A DNA stretch of 64,000 nucleotides from Actinomadura syzygii (GCF_008085905.1 NZ_VSFF01000006.1:496001-560000); one strand, 5' to 3'. Shown: positions 8,925 through 18,469, numbered from the stretch's first letter. Made by a program: numbers and translations. The notes: generated from the letters alone by a model not told the origin.

Positions 8925-9865
8925 GGACGGCGGCTCCCGTCGTCGGCGCGGCCGCCGGCCGCGGTCTGTCCTGGGCTCTGTTCGTCGGCGGGAGGAGCAT
9001 CCTCAAGTGAGGGACGCGCCGCACGGAACGCGGCCGCCACCCGAACGGCGTCCGCGTTGGGTCGGACGCGGTGGACCCGCACGCACCACGCCCCCGCCGC
9101 CGCGATCAGGGACGTGACCGCCACGGTGGCGTCATCGCATTCGAGGAAGGGTCGCCGCGTACCATCCGGCTCGGCGAGCAACCTCGTGAGGAAGTTCTTG
9201 CGGGAGGCCCCCACCAGGACGGGATACCCGGCACCGGTGAACGCATCCAGATGGGCCAGCAGCGACCAGTTGTGCCCCGCCGTGGGACTCTTGGCGAAGC
9301 CCAGCCCTGGGTCGAGCACGATCATCGAGGGGTCGACGCCCTCGCGCACTACCGCGTCGACCCTGCGGAGCAGTTCGTCACGTACCTCGACCACCACGTC
9401 CGCGTAGACGGTGCGGGTCTGCATGTCATGGCTGTGACCGCGCCAGTGCATCACGACGTACGGAACGCCCGCGGCAGCGACGACCCGCGGCATTTCGGGG
9501 TCGGCCAGCCCGCCGCTGACGTCGTTTACCAGCCTGGCCCCTGCGCTAAGGGCGGCTTCGGCCACGTCGGCGCGCATGGTGTCGACGCTGACCGGAACGT
9601 TCTCGGCAGTGAGCGCCTCTATGACCGGGACGACCCGGCGGAGTTCTTCGTCCTGGGTCACACGCTGTGCCCCAGGCCGCGTGGACTCGCCGCCCACGTC
9701 GACGATGTCGGCGCCCTCCGCGACGAGGTCGAGCCCATGGCGGATGGCCTTCTCCGGGTCGAACCAGGCCCCGCCGTCCGAGAAGGAATCGGGGGTCACG
9801 TTGACCACGCCCATGACGAGGCAACGCCCTGGCGCGGGCAGCCCCGGAACGATGGCACCGGTCAT
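8921..9865 (-). CDS. folP: Dihydropteroate synthase
   Basis: Condenses 6-hydroxymethyl-dihydropterin pyrophosphate with p-aminobenzoate, the sulfonamide target. The 314-aa protein carries the family signatures NVTPDSFSDGG (residues about 22-32), DIVDVGGESTRPGA (about 54-67) and the C-terminal SRKNFLTRLL and VRVHRV blocks of the TIM barrel. The last 35 residues are a charged, probably disordered tail. First gene of the coupled folate unit, starting at ATG 9865. Upstream lies the terminator that follows folE, so it must have its own promoter in the 9866-9975 stretch or depend on readthrough. Confidence 0.97.
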   Translation of the reverse strand: MTGAIVPGLPAPGRCLVMGVVNVTPDSFSDGGAWFDPEKAIRHGLDLVAEGADIVDVGGESTRPGAQRVTQDEELRRVVPVIEALTAENVPVSVDTMRADVAEAALSAGARLVNDVSGGLADPEMPRVVAAAGVPYVVMHWRGHSHDMQTRTVYADVVVEVRDELLRRVDAVVREGVDPSMIVLDPGLGFAKSPTAGHNWSLLAHLDAFTGAGYPVLVGASRKNFLTRLLAEPDGTRRPFLECDDATVAVTSLIAAAGAWCVRVHRVRPNADAVRVAAAFRAARPSLEDAPPADEQSPGQTAAGGRADDGSRRP

Positions 9866-9975
9866 GACTCAACCCTAAGCCTTGAACCGATCCCGGCGCG
9901 GCGGCGGCCTCCGAGGCCCGCCCCACCCGCCACCCGCCTCCCGGCGGCCCCTGCCGACCCGGCTCCACAACAGCG

Positions 9976-10008
9976 GAACGGGCCTCAGCTCAACGCTGAG
10001 GCCCGTTC
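9976..10008 (-). terminator. Hairpin terminator downstream of folE
   Basis: Perfect 13-bp inverted repeat (arm GAACGGGCCTCAG at 9976-9988, complementary arm at 9996-10008) around a 7-nt loop, 34 bp past the folE stop. No long U-run follows, which is common in high-GC actinobacteria. It separates the ftsH-folE transcript from the folP unit. Confidence 0.75.
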
Positions 10009-10041
10009 GCGTAGCCAGCGATCCCGAGTCAGGGTCAACGC

Positions 10042-10782
10042 TCAGTAACGGCCCAGAATCAAGCTCATCGCCTCGGACCGCGTCTCGGCATGATCGCGGA
10101 AGTCGCCGCGCACCGCGGACGTCACGGTCTTCGCGCCCGGCTTCCGCACGCCGCGCATGGTCATGCACAGATGCTCGGCCTCGATCACCACGATCGCGCC
10201 GCGCGGTTCCAGCACGCTCATCATCGCGTCGGCCACCTGGCTCGTCAGCCGCTCCTGGACCTGCGGGCGACGCGCGTACACGTCCACCAGCCGGGCCAGC
10301 TTGGAAAGGCCGGTGATCTGCCCCTTCTTGTTCGGGGTGTAGCCGACGTGGGCCACCCCGTGGAAGGGCACCAGGTGGTGCTCGCAGACGGAGTACACCT
10401 CGATGTCCTTCACCAGGACCATTTCCTCATGGTCGGCGTCGAACACCGTCGTGAGCGCGTCCTCCGGCGTCTGCCGCAGCCCGGCGAACTGTTCGGCGTA
10501 GGCACGCGCGACCCTGGCGGGTGTGTCACGGAGACCGTTACGGTCGGGGTCCTCCCCGATGCCGATCAGGATCTCGCGCACCGCCTTCTCGATGCGGGCG
10601 TGGTCGAACCCGGGCGGCTCCTCCAGGATCCGTGCCTCGCCCTCGACGAACGCACGGCCCGCGTCCTGCGCGGCCTGCTCCGCCGTCCACCTCTCCTGCG
10701 CGGCGCCGGACGAGCCGCCCGAGGACGAACCCTCGTCCTCGGACCGCTCGTGCGCCGACGCCTCGTCCTGCTGATCTGCCAA
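10042..10782 (-). CDS. folE: GTP cyclohydrolase I
   Basis: Converts GTP to 7,8-dihydroneopterin triphosphate, the first committed step of folate synthesis. The 246-aa protein has an acidic Ser/Glu-rich N-terminal extension of about 55 residues, probably disordered. The catalytic domain follows: NGLRDTPARVARAY, the zinc site VCEHHLVPFHG with its later Cys in HLCMTMRGV, and the GLSKLARLV active-site helix. It begins 5 bp after the ftsH stop, so the two are one operon. A perfect hairpin follows the gene. Confidence 0.97.
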   Translation of the reverse strand: MADQQDEASAHERSEDEGSSSGGSSGAAQERWTAEQAAQDAGRAFVEGEARILEEPPGFDHARIEKAVREILIGIGEDPDRNGLRDTPARVARAYAEQFAGLRQTPEDALTTVFDADHEEMVLVKDIEVYSVCEHHLVPFHGVAHVGYTPNKKGQITGLSKLARLVDVYARRPQVQERLTSQVADAMMSVLEPRGAIVVIEAEHLCMTMRGVRKPGAKTVTSAVRGDFRDHAETRSEAMSLILGRY

Positions 10783-10787
10783 CGCGG

Positions 10788-12791
10788 TCAGCTTTCGCCC
10801 TGGGCCGGATCGGCCGCCTCTGAGGTGACCCCGCCCTGACCGTTGTTCTTGGTCAGGTCGGTGACGTCCTGCGGGCCGAGCAGGGCCAGCTCCTTGGGCG
10901 TCAGTACCGGCGGACGGTCGGACGGCAGGCGCTTGCCGTAACCCGTGTAGGAGTTCTGGTGCGGCCGCTTCTGGATCGGTGCAAAAATCCGGAGGACCTG
11001 CTCCTTGGAGAGGGTCTCCTTCTCCATCAGGTTGACGACGAGCTCGTCCAGGACGTCCCGGTACTCCACCAGGATCTCCCAGGCCGTGTCGTGCGCGGCC
11101 TCGATGTACCGGCGGACCTCATCGTCGATCGCGGACGCGATGTCCTCGGAGTAGTCACGTTCGTGGCCCATGTCGCGGCCGAGGAACACCTCGCCCTGAC
11201 CGGTGCCGAACTTACGAGCGCCGAGACGTTCGCTCATGCCGTACTCGGTCACCATGTTGCGGGCGATCGAACTGGCCTTCTCGATGTCGTTCGAGGCGCC
11301 CGTGGTCGGCTCGTGGAACACGAGCTCCTCCGCGGTGCGCCCACCGAGCAGCATGGCGAGCTGGTCGGTCATCTCCGAACGGGTCGTGAGGAACTTGTCC
11401 TCCATGGGGAGGGTCATGGTGTAACCCAGGGCCCGTCCACGCGGCAGGATCGTCACCTTGTGCACCGGGTCGGAGTTCGGAAGAGCGTGCGCCACCAGGG
11501 CGTGCCCGCCCTCGTGGTAGGCGATGATCTTCTTTTCCTTCTCCGACATCACCCGGGTCTTGCGCTCCGGCCCCGCCATGACACGGTCGATGGACTCCTC
11601 AAGGGTGTCCATGTCGATCAGCTTGCGGTCGAAGCGGGCGGTGAGCAGCGCGGCCTCGTTGATGACGTTCGCGAGGTCCGCACCGGTGAAGCCCGGGGTA
11701 CGGCGGGCGATGACGTCGAGGTCGACGTCCGGCGCGAAGGGCTTGCCACGACCGTGCACGCGCAGGATGCCCTTGCGGCCCTCCAGATCGGGACGGTCCA
11801 CGGTGACCTGACGGTCGAACCGTCCCGGACGGAGCAGCGCCGGGTCGAGGATGTCGGGACGGTTGGTCGCCGCGATCAGGATCACGCCGCCCTTGACGTC
11901 GAAACCGTCCATCTCGACCAGCAGCTGGTTCAGCGTCTGCTCGCGCTCGTCGTGCCCACCGCCGAGACCCGCGCCGCGGTGCCGGCCCACTGCGTCGATC
12001 TCGTCGATGAAGATGATCGAAGGGGCGTTGGTCTTCGCCTGCTCGAAAAGGTCGCGGACACGGGACGCGCCCACACCGACGAACATCTCGACGAAGTCCG
12101 AACCGGAGATCGAGTAGAACGGGACGCCCGCCTCACCCGCGACGGCACGCGCCAGCAGGGTCTTACCGGTGCCGGGCGGACCGTACAGCAGCACGCCCTT
12201 CGGAATCTTGGCGCCGATCGACTGGAACTTCGCCGGGTTCTGCAGGAAGTCCTTGATCTCTTCGAGTTCCTCCAGGGCCTCGTCGGCCCCGGCCACGTCG
12301 GCGAAGGTGGTCTTCGGAGTGTCCTTGGTGATGAGCTTGGCCTTGGACTTGCCGAAGTTCATCACCCGCGAGCCGCCGCCCTGCATCTGGTTCATGATGA
12401 ACAGGAAGATCAGCACGATGACGACGATGGGCAGCAGGCTGAACAGCAGGTTCAGGAAGAAGCTCTGCTTCGGCACGTCGACGTTGTAGCCGCCGGACAG
12501 CTTGCCCGAGTCGGCCTGCCGCTGCAGTTGCTGCTGCAACTGGAGGCCCTGCCCGTCGACCCAGGACGCCTGCTGCTGCTTGCCGTTGGTGAGCGTCAGC
12601 TCGATCCGCTGGTCCTTATCAATGATCTTGGCGGACTTGACCTGCCCAGCGTTGATCTCCTGAACGACCTTGGAGGTGTCGACCTTCTCAAACGAACGAC
12701 CGGGGTTGACGCCCCACATCACCAGGGCGACCAAGAGGCCGAACAGCAGGATCCACAGCAGCGGCCCGCGAAAATAGCGCTTCACGTCCAT
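10788..12791 (-). CDS. ftsH: ATP-dependent zinc metalloprotease FtsH
   Basis: Membrane-anchored AAA+ protease that extracts and degrades membrane and short-lived cytosolic proteins. The 667-aa chain has two transmembrane helices (about 11-28 and 112-134) flanking a periplasmic-side domain, Walker A GPPGTGKT (204-211), Walker B IIFIDE (259-264), the second region of homology with arginines near 321-327, and the zinc protease motif HEGGH (426-430). Length is normal. ATG start at 12791. Likely co-transcribed with folE, the same order as in other actinobacteria. Confidence 0.98.
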   Translation of the reverse strand: MDVKRYFRGPLLWILLFGLLVALVMWGVNPGRSFEKVDTSKVVQEINAGQVKSAKIIDKDQRIELTLTNGKQQQASWVDGQGLQLQQQLQRQADSGKLSGGYNVDVPKQSFFLNLLFSLLPIVVIVLIFLFIMNQMQGGGSRVMNFGKSKAKLITKDTPKTTFADVAGADEALEELEEIKDFLQNPAKFQSIGAKIPKGVLLYGPPGTGKTLLARAVAGEAGVPFYSISGSDFVEMFVGVGASRVRDLFEQAKTNAPSIIFIDEIDAVGRHRGAGLGGGHDEREQTLNQLLVEMDGFDVKGGVILIAATNRPDILDPALLRPGRFDRQVTVDRPDLEGRKGILRVHGRGKPFAPDVDLDVIARRTPGFTGADLANVINEAALLTARFDRKLIDMDTLEESIDRVMAGPERKTRVMSEKEKKIIAYHEGGHALVAHALPNSDPVHKVTILPRGRALGYTMTLPMEDKFLTTRSEMTDQLAMLLGGRTAEELVFHEPTTGASNDIEKASSIARNMVTEYGMSERLGARKFGTGQGEVFLGRDMGHERDYSEDIASAIDDEVRRYIEAAHDTAWEILVEYRDVLDELVVNLMEKETLSKEQVLRIFAPIQKRPHQNSYTGYGKRLPSDRPPVLTPKELALLGPQDVTDLTKNNGQGGVTSEAADPAQGES

Positions 12792-13239
12792 TTATCCGGT
12801 TACCCCTCCGGGGCCCGTCCCTCCTGACCAACGTCTGTGTACGATCCTCGTCCGTCCCGGGGGACGGATGCCGGGGCGACCTACAATGCGTCCCGCGGAA
12901 GGCCGACGCCCTGGGGCTCCGGTCCCGCCGCGGCGGCTTCCCTCGTATGGCTCCCCGACCCTAGGGCCCGGGACATCGACGGTACACCGCAGGATGCAGA
13001 AGACGCAGCCGACGCTGTTCTCCTGCATCCCTTCCATATACCCGTCAACGACCTTTGCAACGATTCGTCACGGTCCCTTGTTCCCTGAGGACGTCCTCAG
13101 AGCCCCTGACCGGGGCCTTAGCGCCCGATTCCGGTTCGGGTGCCCTCCGCGGTCCGCCCCAGGCGTTCACGCACCGTCAGCGCGCTCTGAGCGTCCTTGA
13201 GGGTCGCTCTCGGACGGAACCACGTCCCCGCAGACCAGG
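12792..13239. other. Intergenic region between hpt and ftsH, presumed ftsH promoter
   Basis: This 448-bp stretch holds no reading frame with coding character. It contains one imperfect hairpin (GGATGCAG at 12992-12999 pairing with CTGCATCC at 13023-13030). The stretch immediately upstream of ftsH should carry its promoter, but no confident -35/-10 pair could be picked by eye. Confidence 0.4.
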
Positions 13240-13803
13240 TTAGGCCCCACCGCCGCCGTACACATGCGGGGCCAGCGTGCCGACGAACGGCAGATTCCGG
13301 TACCGCTCCGCATAGTCGAGCCCATAGCCGATGACGAACTCGTTGGGGATGTCGAACCCGACGTACCTCACGTCCACGTCGGCCTTCACGGCCTCCGGCT
13401 TGCGCAGGAGCGCACAGATCTCCAGCGAGGCGGGGTTACGCGAGAGCAGATTGCTCACCAGCCACGACAGGGTCAGACCCGAGTCGACGATGTCCTCCAC
13501 GATCAGGACGTGCCGGTCGAGGATGTCGGTGTCGAGGTCCTTCAGGATGCGGACGACACCGGACGACTTCGTCCCCGACCCGTAGGACGAGACCGCCATC
13601 CAGTCCATCGAGGCGGGCGAGTGCAGCGCGCGCGCCAGATCCGCCATGATCATGACGGCGCCCTTGAGGACACCGACCAGCAGCAGGTCCTTGCCCGCGT
13701 AGTCGGCGTCGATCTGCCCGGCGAGCTCCCGCACCTTGGCCTGCAGATCCGCCTCCGGGATCAGCACCTTCGCCAGGTCGGTGCCCAGGTCCTTCTCGTC
13801 CAC
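13240..13803 (-). CDS. hpt: Hypoxanthine-guanine phosphoribosyltransferase
   Basis: Purine-salvage enzyme joining hypoxanthine or guanine to PRPP. The 187-aa length is typical. The PRPP-binding loop VLIVEDIVDSG is at 99-109, with VGVLKGAVM near 43-51 and the substrate-specificity end YVGFDIPNEFVIGYGLDYAERYR (quoted in part) near the C-terminus. GTG 13803 was chosen because a purine-rich GAGGGTGGGA stretch lies just upstream and the product then opens like other HPRTs. A longer in-frame TTG start at 13932 would overlap tilS and add 43 low-complexity residues. Follows tilS by 125 bp, the usual tilS-hpt pairing. Confidence 0.95.
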   Translation of the reverse strand: MDEKDLGTDLAKVLIPEADLQAKVRELAGQIDADYAGKDLLLVGVLKGAVMIMADLARALHSPASMDWMAVSSYGSGTKSSGVVRILKDLDTDILDRHVLIVEDIVDSGLTLSWLVSNLLSRNPASLEICALLRKPEAVKADVDVRYVGFDIPNEFVIGYGLDYAERYRNLPFVGTLAPHVYGGGGA

Positions 13804-13928
13804 AATCCCACCCTCATCGCTCAGACCTCGCCCGTCCGGTGGGACGGACACCCGCCGCGCGACGTTTTCGCCGTTCGCGCGGCGACGCCGTGCAGCAGTA
13901 CGTGTGACGGTTCGCACACGGTGCGAGG

Positions 13929-14963
13929 TCAAACCGGGCCGAACAGCAGCTTCGCATACCGCCGGACGGCTCGAAGGCCCCCCGGCAGGTCCACGTGCCG
14001 CTGGCCGTGCCAGGCCGTGACCAGCCGATCCACTGCATCGACATGGACGGCCGCGAGCGTACCGGGTGGGCTGCCCGCGTCGATCGCCGCCGTCCGCAGT
14101 ACGCGGGTCCGGACGGCTCTTGGCAGTTCAGAGAGCCCCTCCAGGCGGAGGGCGACGGTGTACCCGTCCTGGGCGTCCTTGAGGTCGCTGTAAGCCTGGA
14201 CGGCGAGTTCGTCCAGGGCGTCGGCATCGTCCCGCAGCATCCTCGCCGTACGTGCCAGGGCTTGGGCCACCCCTGGGCCCAGAGTCTTTTCCAACGCGGG
14301 CAGAGCCTCATGCCGGACGCGCACGCGCGCGTAGGTCGGATCAATGTTGTGAGGGTCGTCCCAAGGGTCCAGCCCCATCGCCTTGCATGCCCGGCGCATG
14401 GTCGCACGATCGAGCCCCAACAGGGGCCTCAGATAGAGCACGCCTTGCTCGCGTCGCCCATCTCGCCCTTCCCCCAAGGCGGTTCTACGGAGGAACGCGG
14501 TTGGCATGCCTGAAAGCGACCGTGCTCCAGAACCTCGCGCCAACCCCAACAGGACGGTTTCGGCTTGGTCGTCCAGGGTGTGCCCCAGGAGGACGGCCGC
14601 GGCCCCCAACCGGTCTGCGGTCTGGTCGAGCGCGGTGTAGCGGGCATCGCGGGCGGCGTTCTCCGGGCCGCCCGTGCCGTCGACAGTGACGGCGACCGAC
14701 CCGGACGGGTCAAGCCCAAGATCCGCCATCGTCCGGACAACGGCGTCGGCACGTTCGGCAGAGCCGTCCTGGAGGCCGTGGTCGATGGTGATCCCACCGG
14801 CAGGGCGCCCCTGCCTGGGCGCCTCAAAGGCCAGCGCACCCGCAAGCGCCAAGGAATCGACGCCCCCGCTGCACGCGGCGAGCACCATCCCACCCGGCGG
14901 GAGGTCGGCCAGAGCACGCCTTACCGCGAGACGTACCGTCGCCACTGCCGGATCAGGCCCCAT
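13929..14963 (-). CDS. tilS: tRNA(Ile)-lysidine synthetase
   Basis: Modifies C34 of the CAU-anticodon tRNA-Ile to lysidine, switching recognition to AUA codons. The 344-aa protein has the N-type ATP pyrophosphatase P-loop CSGGVDS (31-37), the second family motif LLGHTLDDQAETVLLGLARGSG (part), and a helical C-terminal region. It is on the short side because the extra C-terminal domain of E. coli TilS is absent, as usual in actinobacteria. ATG 14963. The tilS-hpt-ftsH order is widely conserved. Confidence 0.96.
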   Translation of the reverse strand: MGPDPAVATVRLAVRRALADLPPGGMVLAACSGGVDSLALAGALAFEAPRQGRPAGGITIDHGLQDGSAERADAVVRTMADLGLDPSGSVAVTVDGTGGPENAARDARYTALDQTADRLGAAAVLLGHTLDDQAETVLLGLARGSGARSLSGMPTAFLRRTALGEGRDGRREQGVLYLRPLLGLDRATMRRACKAMGLDPWDDPHNIDPTYARVRVRHEALPALEKTLGPGVAQALARTARMLRDDADALDELAVQAYSDLKDAQDGYTVALRLEGLSELPRAVRTRVLRTAAIDAGSPPGTLAAVHVDAVDRLVTAWHGQRHVDLPGGLRAVRRYAKLLFGPV

Positions 14964-15046
14964 GGGAAACCTCTACCACCGCGCGACGCTAGACGCCCAC
15001 GGTGGATACCACGCGCCCTATGCCTGGCTCCTACGCCTGGTGGTTC

Positions 15047-16168
15047 TCATGCCTGATTGGCCTCGGGCGGCGCGTCGATGGCCCGCGGACCGATGACCCT
15101 GTCGATCCACAGGATCGGTTCCTTGATCTCGTCATGCGTGGGCAGAGCCTCGGGCGACTGCCACACCTGGTTGAAGCCGCTCATGCCGACCTCGGCGACG
15201 ACCCTGCGGACGAACCGCGACCCCTCCGCGTACTGCTTCATCTTCAGGTCGATGCCGAGCAGCCGGCGGATCGACCTGTCGAGCCTGGAGCCGCCGTCAC
15301 GCCGCCCCTGGAAGCGTGACCGGATCTGCTGCACCGATGGCACGACCTCTGGTCCGACGGCGTCCATCACATAGTCGCCGTGCCCTTCGACCAGTGTCAT
15401 GACCGCGGTGAGGCGGTCGAGGATCTCGCGCTGCTCCGGGGTCTGGATCGCGTCGATGAGGTTGGCGTCGCCACCACGCACGGCGTCCGCGACCGCTTCC
15501 GCTGCGTCCTTGATGCGGTCGAGCATCACGCCTGGGTCGAGGTCGGAAGCGAGCAGGAATTGGGTCATCTGGTCTTGCACGTACTCCCGCAACCACGGAA
15601 CGCCGGTGAACTGAGCGCGATGCGTCTCCTCGTGCAGACAAACCCACAGGCGGAAGTCATGTGGGTCCACACCGAGTTCTTGCTCGACGTGGACGATGTT
15701 GGGTGCGACCAGGGTCAGTCGTCCTGTAGGCGCCCGTCCGGACGGGTCCGGCGGCAGGAAAAGCTCGTACTGGCCCAGGACGCGACTGGCCATGTAGGCG
15801 AGGATCGCGCCGACCTGCATGCCGGTGACTCGTGACCCGACGGCCTGGACGACGACGTTGCCTGCGCCACCGAGCGGCCCGGGGCTGCGTCCTTCGGTCA
15901 TCTGCTCCATGAGCGGTTCGAGCACCACCCGGAAACCGTCCACGTTGGCGCGGATCCAGCCGGGCCGGTCAACGACGGTCGCCGGGTCGGGATCGAGCTC
16001 CGAGGCCATGCCGGTGAAGTCGCGCACGTGCCCGTGGGCGAGCTTCGACAGTTCCCGCAGCTCCGCCACGACCGCACGGGCCTCGGCGTGGCTGACCTGC
16101 GGCCCCGGCCTGACGAGCCGAGTACCGGCCTGGACCGCCACGTTCCAGTCGATCATTGAGGCGCTCAT
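15047..16168 (-). CDS. Zinc-dependent metalloprotease, DUF2342 family
   Basis: Member of the actinobacterial DUF2342 family (annotated as F420-biosynthesis-associated or zincin-like). The predicted metal site is HEETH (about 179-183) in the segment RLWVCLHEETHRAQF, followed by the helix LREYVQDQMTQFL. An earlier block LFLPPDPSGRAPTGRLTLVAPNI (in part) is also characteristic of the family. ATG 16168 gives 373 aa; ATG 16156 is an alternative. Lies between tilS and dacB, as in many actinobacteria. The protease activity is predicted from the motif, and no substrate is known. Confidence 0.88.
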   Translation of the reverse strand: MSASMIDWNVAVQAGTRLVRPGPQVSHAEARAVVAELRELSKLAHGHVRDFTGMASELDPDPATVVDRPGWIRANVDGFRVVLEPLMEQMTEGRSPGPLGGAGNVVVQAVGSRVTGMQVGAILAYMASRVLGQYELFLPPDPSGRAPTGRLTLVAPNIVHVEQELGVDPHDFRLWVCLHEETHRAQFTGVPWLREYVQDQMTQFLLASDLDPGVMLDRIKDAAEAVADAVRGGDANLIDAIQTPEQREILDRLTAVMTLVEGHGDYVMDAVGPEVVPSVQQIRSRFQGRRDGGSRLDRSIRRLLGIDLKMKQYAEGSRFVRRVVAEVGMSGFNQVWQSPEALPTHDEIKEPILWIDRVIGPRAIDAPPEANQA

Positions 16169-16316
16169 GTACTCCACCGTACGTTTGGGACGTGGCGCCG
16201 GAGCGCCCTGCACAGTCGTTCAACGAACAACTGTTCTGGTTATCTCCCGTACGGCTCGCCCCACACTCCACCCCAAACCCCCATTACCTGGAACCCCAGC
16301 CGGACACCCCACCCCG

Positions 16317-16352
16317 AACCGCAGGCCCAACCGCAGGCCCAACCGCAGGCCC
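16317..16352. repeat. Three tandem 12-bp repeats
   Basis: Three exact head-to-tail copies of AACCGCAGGCCC at 16317-16328, 16329-16340 and 16341-16352, in the 270-bp non-coding gap between the DUF2342 protease start and the dacB stop. Likely slippage-derived. No function evident. Confidence 0.8.
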
Positions 16353-16441
16353 CACCCACCCGGGGGCGGACCGTACCCCTCCACCCTCGCCGCCCCCGCC
16401 ACCACGCGGAACCCCAACGCGAACTTGTGGATAACCCGACG

Positions 16442-17839
16442 TCAGCCGCACCCGCACGCGGCCACCGCAGCCGCCAACTGGTCGAGCCTGCCGGGATCCA
16501 CCGGCCCCTTACCGTCCCCCGCCATGAACGCGAACGCGAGCAGCCGCCCGTCCGCGTCGTACGCGAGCCCCGCCAACGTGCTGACCCCCGCGAGCGTCCC
16601 CGTCTTGGCGCGCACCATCCCCGCACCCGCCCGGCTGGACGGCACCGTGTAGCGCGGAGGGCTCAACGTCCCGGAGAACCCTGCGATGGGCAGGCCGGTG
16701 ATGACCGATCGAAGCTCCGGATGGTCCTCGCCCGCAGCGAGCGAAACGATTCGAGCAAGAGCAACCGGCGAAATGCGGTTGCGCGTGGACAACCCACTGC
16801 CGTCGTTGACCAGGACCCCCGCTTCCACACCCAGCTTGGCGAGAACCTGTTCGACGGCCTGCGCCGCGTCCGCGAACGACGCCGGACGGCCCAGCTTCAT
16901 CGCCACCTGCCTCGCCACCGCCTCGGCCACATCGTTGTCACTGTCGGTCAGCAAATGTTCCACCAGAGCGGACATCGGCGGTGATTGGACGGCACCGAGC
17001 CGAACGGCGCCCTTCTGCGCGAACGTCCTCCGCCCTGCCTTCGCGCCCACCCCGTTCATGGACAGCAGCCGCGCGAACTCCCCCGCGGCAACAGCAGGTG
17101 GGTCGGAAACCCGCGTCTTCTTGGACGGATCCGCCGGAGCCACACGTCCCTCATCGACCGTCAGGGCCGTGACAGGTGCGACCTCACCGTCCGGCATGTA
17201 ATTCGGCTTCCACCCAGCAGCGGTGCGAGGACCTTGGTACGCGGACACGTCATAGTCCACGCGCACACGCCGGACACCGGCCGCCTTCAACGCTGAGGCC
17301 GTCTGCCGGGCCAGGTCTAGAAGCGAGGCGTACGGCGGATGGCCTGCATCAGGCCGTGTGGGGAGGGCCGTCAAGGTAGGATCTCCGCCTCCGACGAGTA
17401 CGATCCCGCCACCGTTGCCGCGTACGACCTGCGTGGTGATCCGGTGCTCGGGACCCACCGAGGCAAGCGCCGCCACCGATGTCACCAATTTCGTAGTAGA
17501 GGCGGGGGTCGCGGGACTGTCGGCATGGCGCTCGAACAGGGGACGCCGGGTCGCCGCGTCGATGACCACCGCATTGATCTTCGTCTCAGGCCCCCCGATC
17601 AGCGTGGAGAGCCGTCCGCCCAGGACGGAAGCGTTGGGCAGACGCCCGGACGTCAGATCGGCTGCGGCGATCGACGTCGAGGCAGGGGCCCGCACGATGT
17701 CACGCACCGCCACACCGGGCGGCTGCGGGGACAAGTGCCGTTCAGGTGTGAGTTTTACCACTGCGAGCCCAGCGGCGACGGCGAAAACGTTAAGGAGGGA
17801 CAGCGACAGCACCACGAGGGCGGGGGCCCGTCCAGGCAC
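16442..17839 (-). CDS. dacB: D-alanyl-D-alanine carboxypeptidase/endopeptidase (PBP4, peptidase S13)
   Basis: Exported penicillin-binding protein that trims or cleaves peptidoglycan cross-links. An N-terminal hydrophobic segment (LVVLSLSLLNVFAVAAGL) serves as signal or anchor. The three active-site motifs are in place: SxxK as STTK (114-117), SxN as SDN (300-302) and KTG (412-414). The region between the first two carries the inserted domains typical of S13. GTG 17839 was chosen because GAGAGGGA lies 8 nt upstream; starts at 17869 (GTG) or 17872 (TTG) would add 10 or 11 residues. Divergent from ppa. Confidence 0.93.
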   Translation of the reverse strand: MPGRAPALVVLSLSLLNVFAVAAGLAVVKLTPERHLSPQPPGVAVRDIVRAPASTSIAAADLTSGRLPNASVLGGRLSTLIGGPETKINAVVIDAATRRPLFERHADSPATPASTTKLVTSVAALASVGPEHRITTQVVRGNGGGIVLVGGGDPTLTALPTRPDAGHPPYASLLDLARQTASALKAAGVRRVRVDYDVSAYQGPRTAAGWKPNYMPDGEVAPVTALTVDEGRVAPADPSKKTRVSDPPAVAAGEFARLLSMNGVGAKAGRRTFAQKGAVRLGAVQSPPMSALVEHLLTDSDNDVAEAVARQVAMKLGRPASFADAAQAVEQVLAKLGVEAGVLVNDGSGLSTRNRISPVALARIVSLAAGEDHPELRSVITGLPIAGFSGTLSPPRYTVPSSRAGAGMVRAKTGTLAGVSTLAGLAYDADGRLLAFAFMAGDGKGPVDPGRLDQLAAAVAACGCG

Positions 17840-17882
17840 GTGACCGTCCCTCTCCCACTCAGCACTCACCAACGTGCGACAT

Positions 17883-17894
17883 CCTTATATAAGG
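17883..17894. promoter_or_regulatory. Perfect palindrome CCTTATATAAGG in the dacB/ppa divergent promoter
   Basis: An unusually AT-rich 12-bp perfect palindrome, 44 bp upstream of the dacB GTG and 83 bp upstream of the ppa start. The core could supply a -10 element on either strand. A regulator-binding role is possible but not supported by a second copy. Confidence 0.35.
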
Positions 17895-17977
17895 GAAACA
17901 CTCGCCTGTGGGGTCGGCCTCGCCCACGGGCTCCCGAAAGACTATGTACTGCACGCGCGCAGGGAGCGGAGGACATC

Positions 17978-18469
17978 TTGGATTTCGACGTCACCATTGA
18001 GATCCCGAAGGGCCAGCGGAACAAGTACGAGGTGGACCACGAGACCGGTCGCATCAGGCTCGACCGCATGCTGTTCACCTCGACGCAGTATCCGGCCGAC
18101 TACGGGTTCATCGAGAACACCCTCGGCGAGGACGGCGACCCCCTGGACGCACTGGTCCTGCTGCAGGAGCCGACGTTCCCGGGCTGCCTCATCCGCTGCC
18201 GCGCGGTCGGCATGTTCCGGATGACCGACGAGGCCGGTGGTGACGACAAGGTCCTGTGCGTCCCCGCGACCGACCCCCGGATGGAGCACCTCCGCGACAT
18301 CCATCACGTCGCCGAGTTCGACAGGCTGGAGATCCAGCACTTCTTCGAGGTCTACAAGGACCTCGAGCCCGGCAAGTCGGTCGAAGGAGCCAGCTGGGTG
18401 GGACGGGTCGAGGCTGAGGTGGAGATCGAACGTTCCCACAAGCGCGCGGCGGACCAGGGCGGCCACTGA
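17978..18469 (+). CDS. ppa: Inorganic pyrophosphatase (family I)
   Basis: Hydrolyses PPi to drive biosynthesis. The 163-aa length matches family I enzymes. The product opens DFDVTIEIPKGQRNKYE, followed by YPADYGF and the metal-binding EDGDPLDALVL (51-61). TTG 17978 is the start: GGAGG at 17968-17972 sits 5 nt upstream, and the product then begins exactly like its homologues. In-frame sequence extends about 640 bp further upstream but overlaps dacB and lacks any domain. A strong hairpin follows at 18591-18628. Confidence 0.97.
   Translation: MDFDVTIEIPKGQRNKYEVDHETGRIRLDRMLFTSTQYPADYGFIENTLGEDGDPLDALVLLQEPTFPGCLIRCRAVGMFRMTDEAGGDDKVLCVPATDPRMEHLRDIHHVAEFDRLEIQHFFEVYKDLEPGKSVEGASWVGRVEAEVEIERSHKRAADQGGH

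Noticed and set aside
10959..12827. Plus-strand 622-residue open frame over ftsH
   Set aside because: Complement of the AAA and protease motifs of FtsH; no plausible function.
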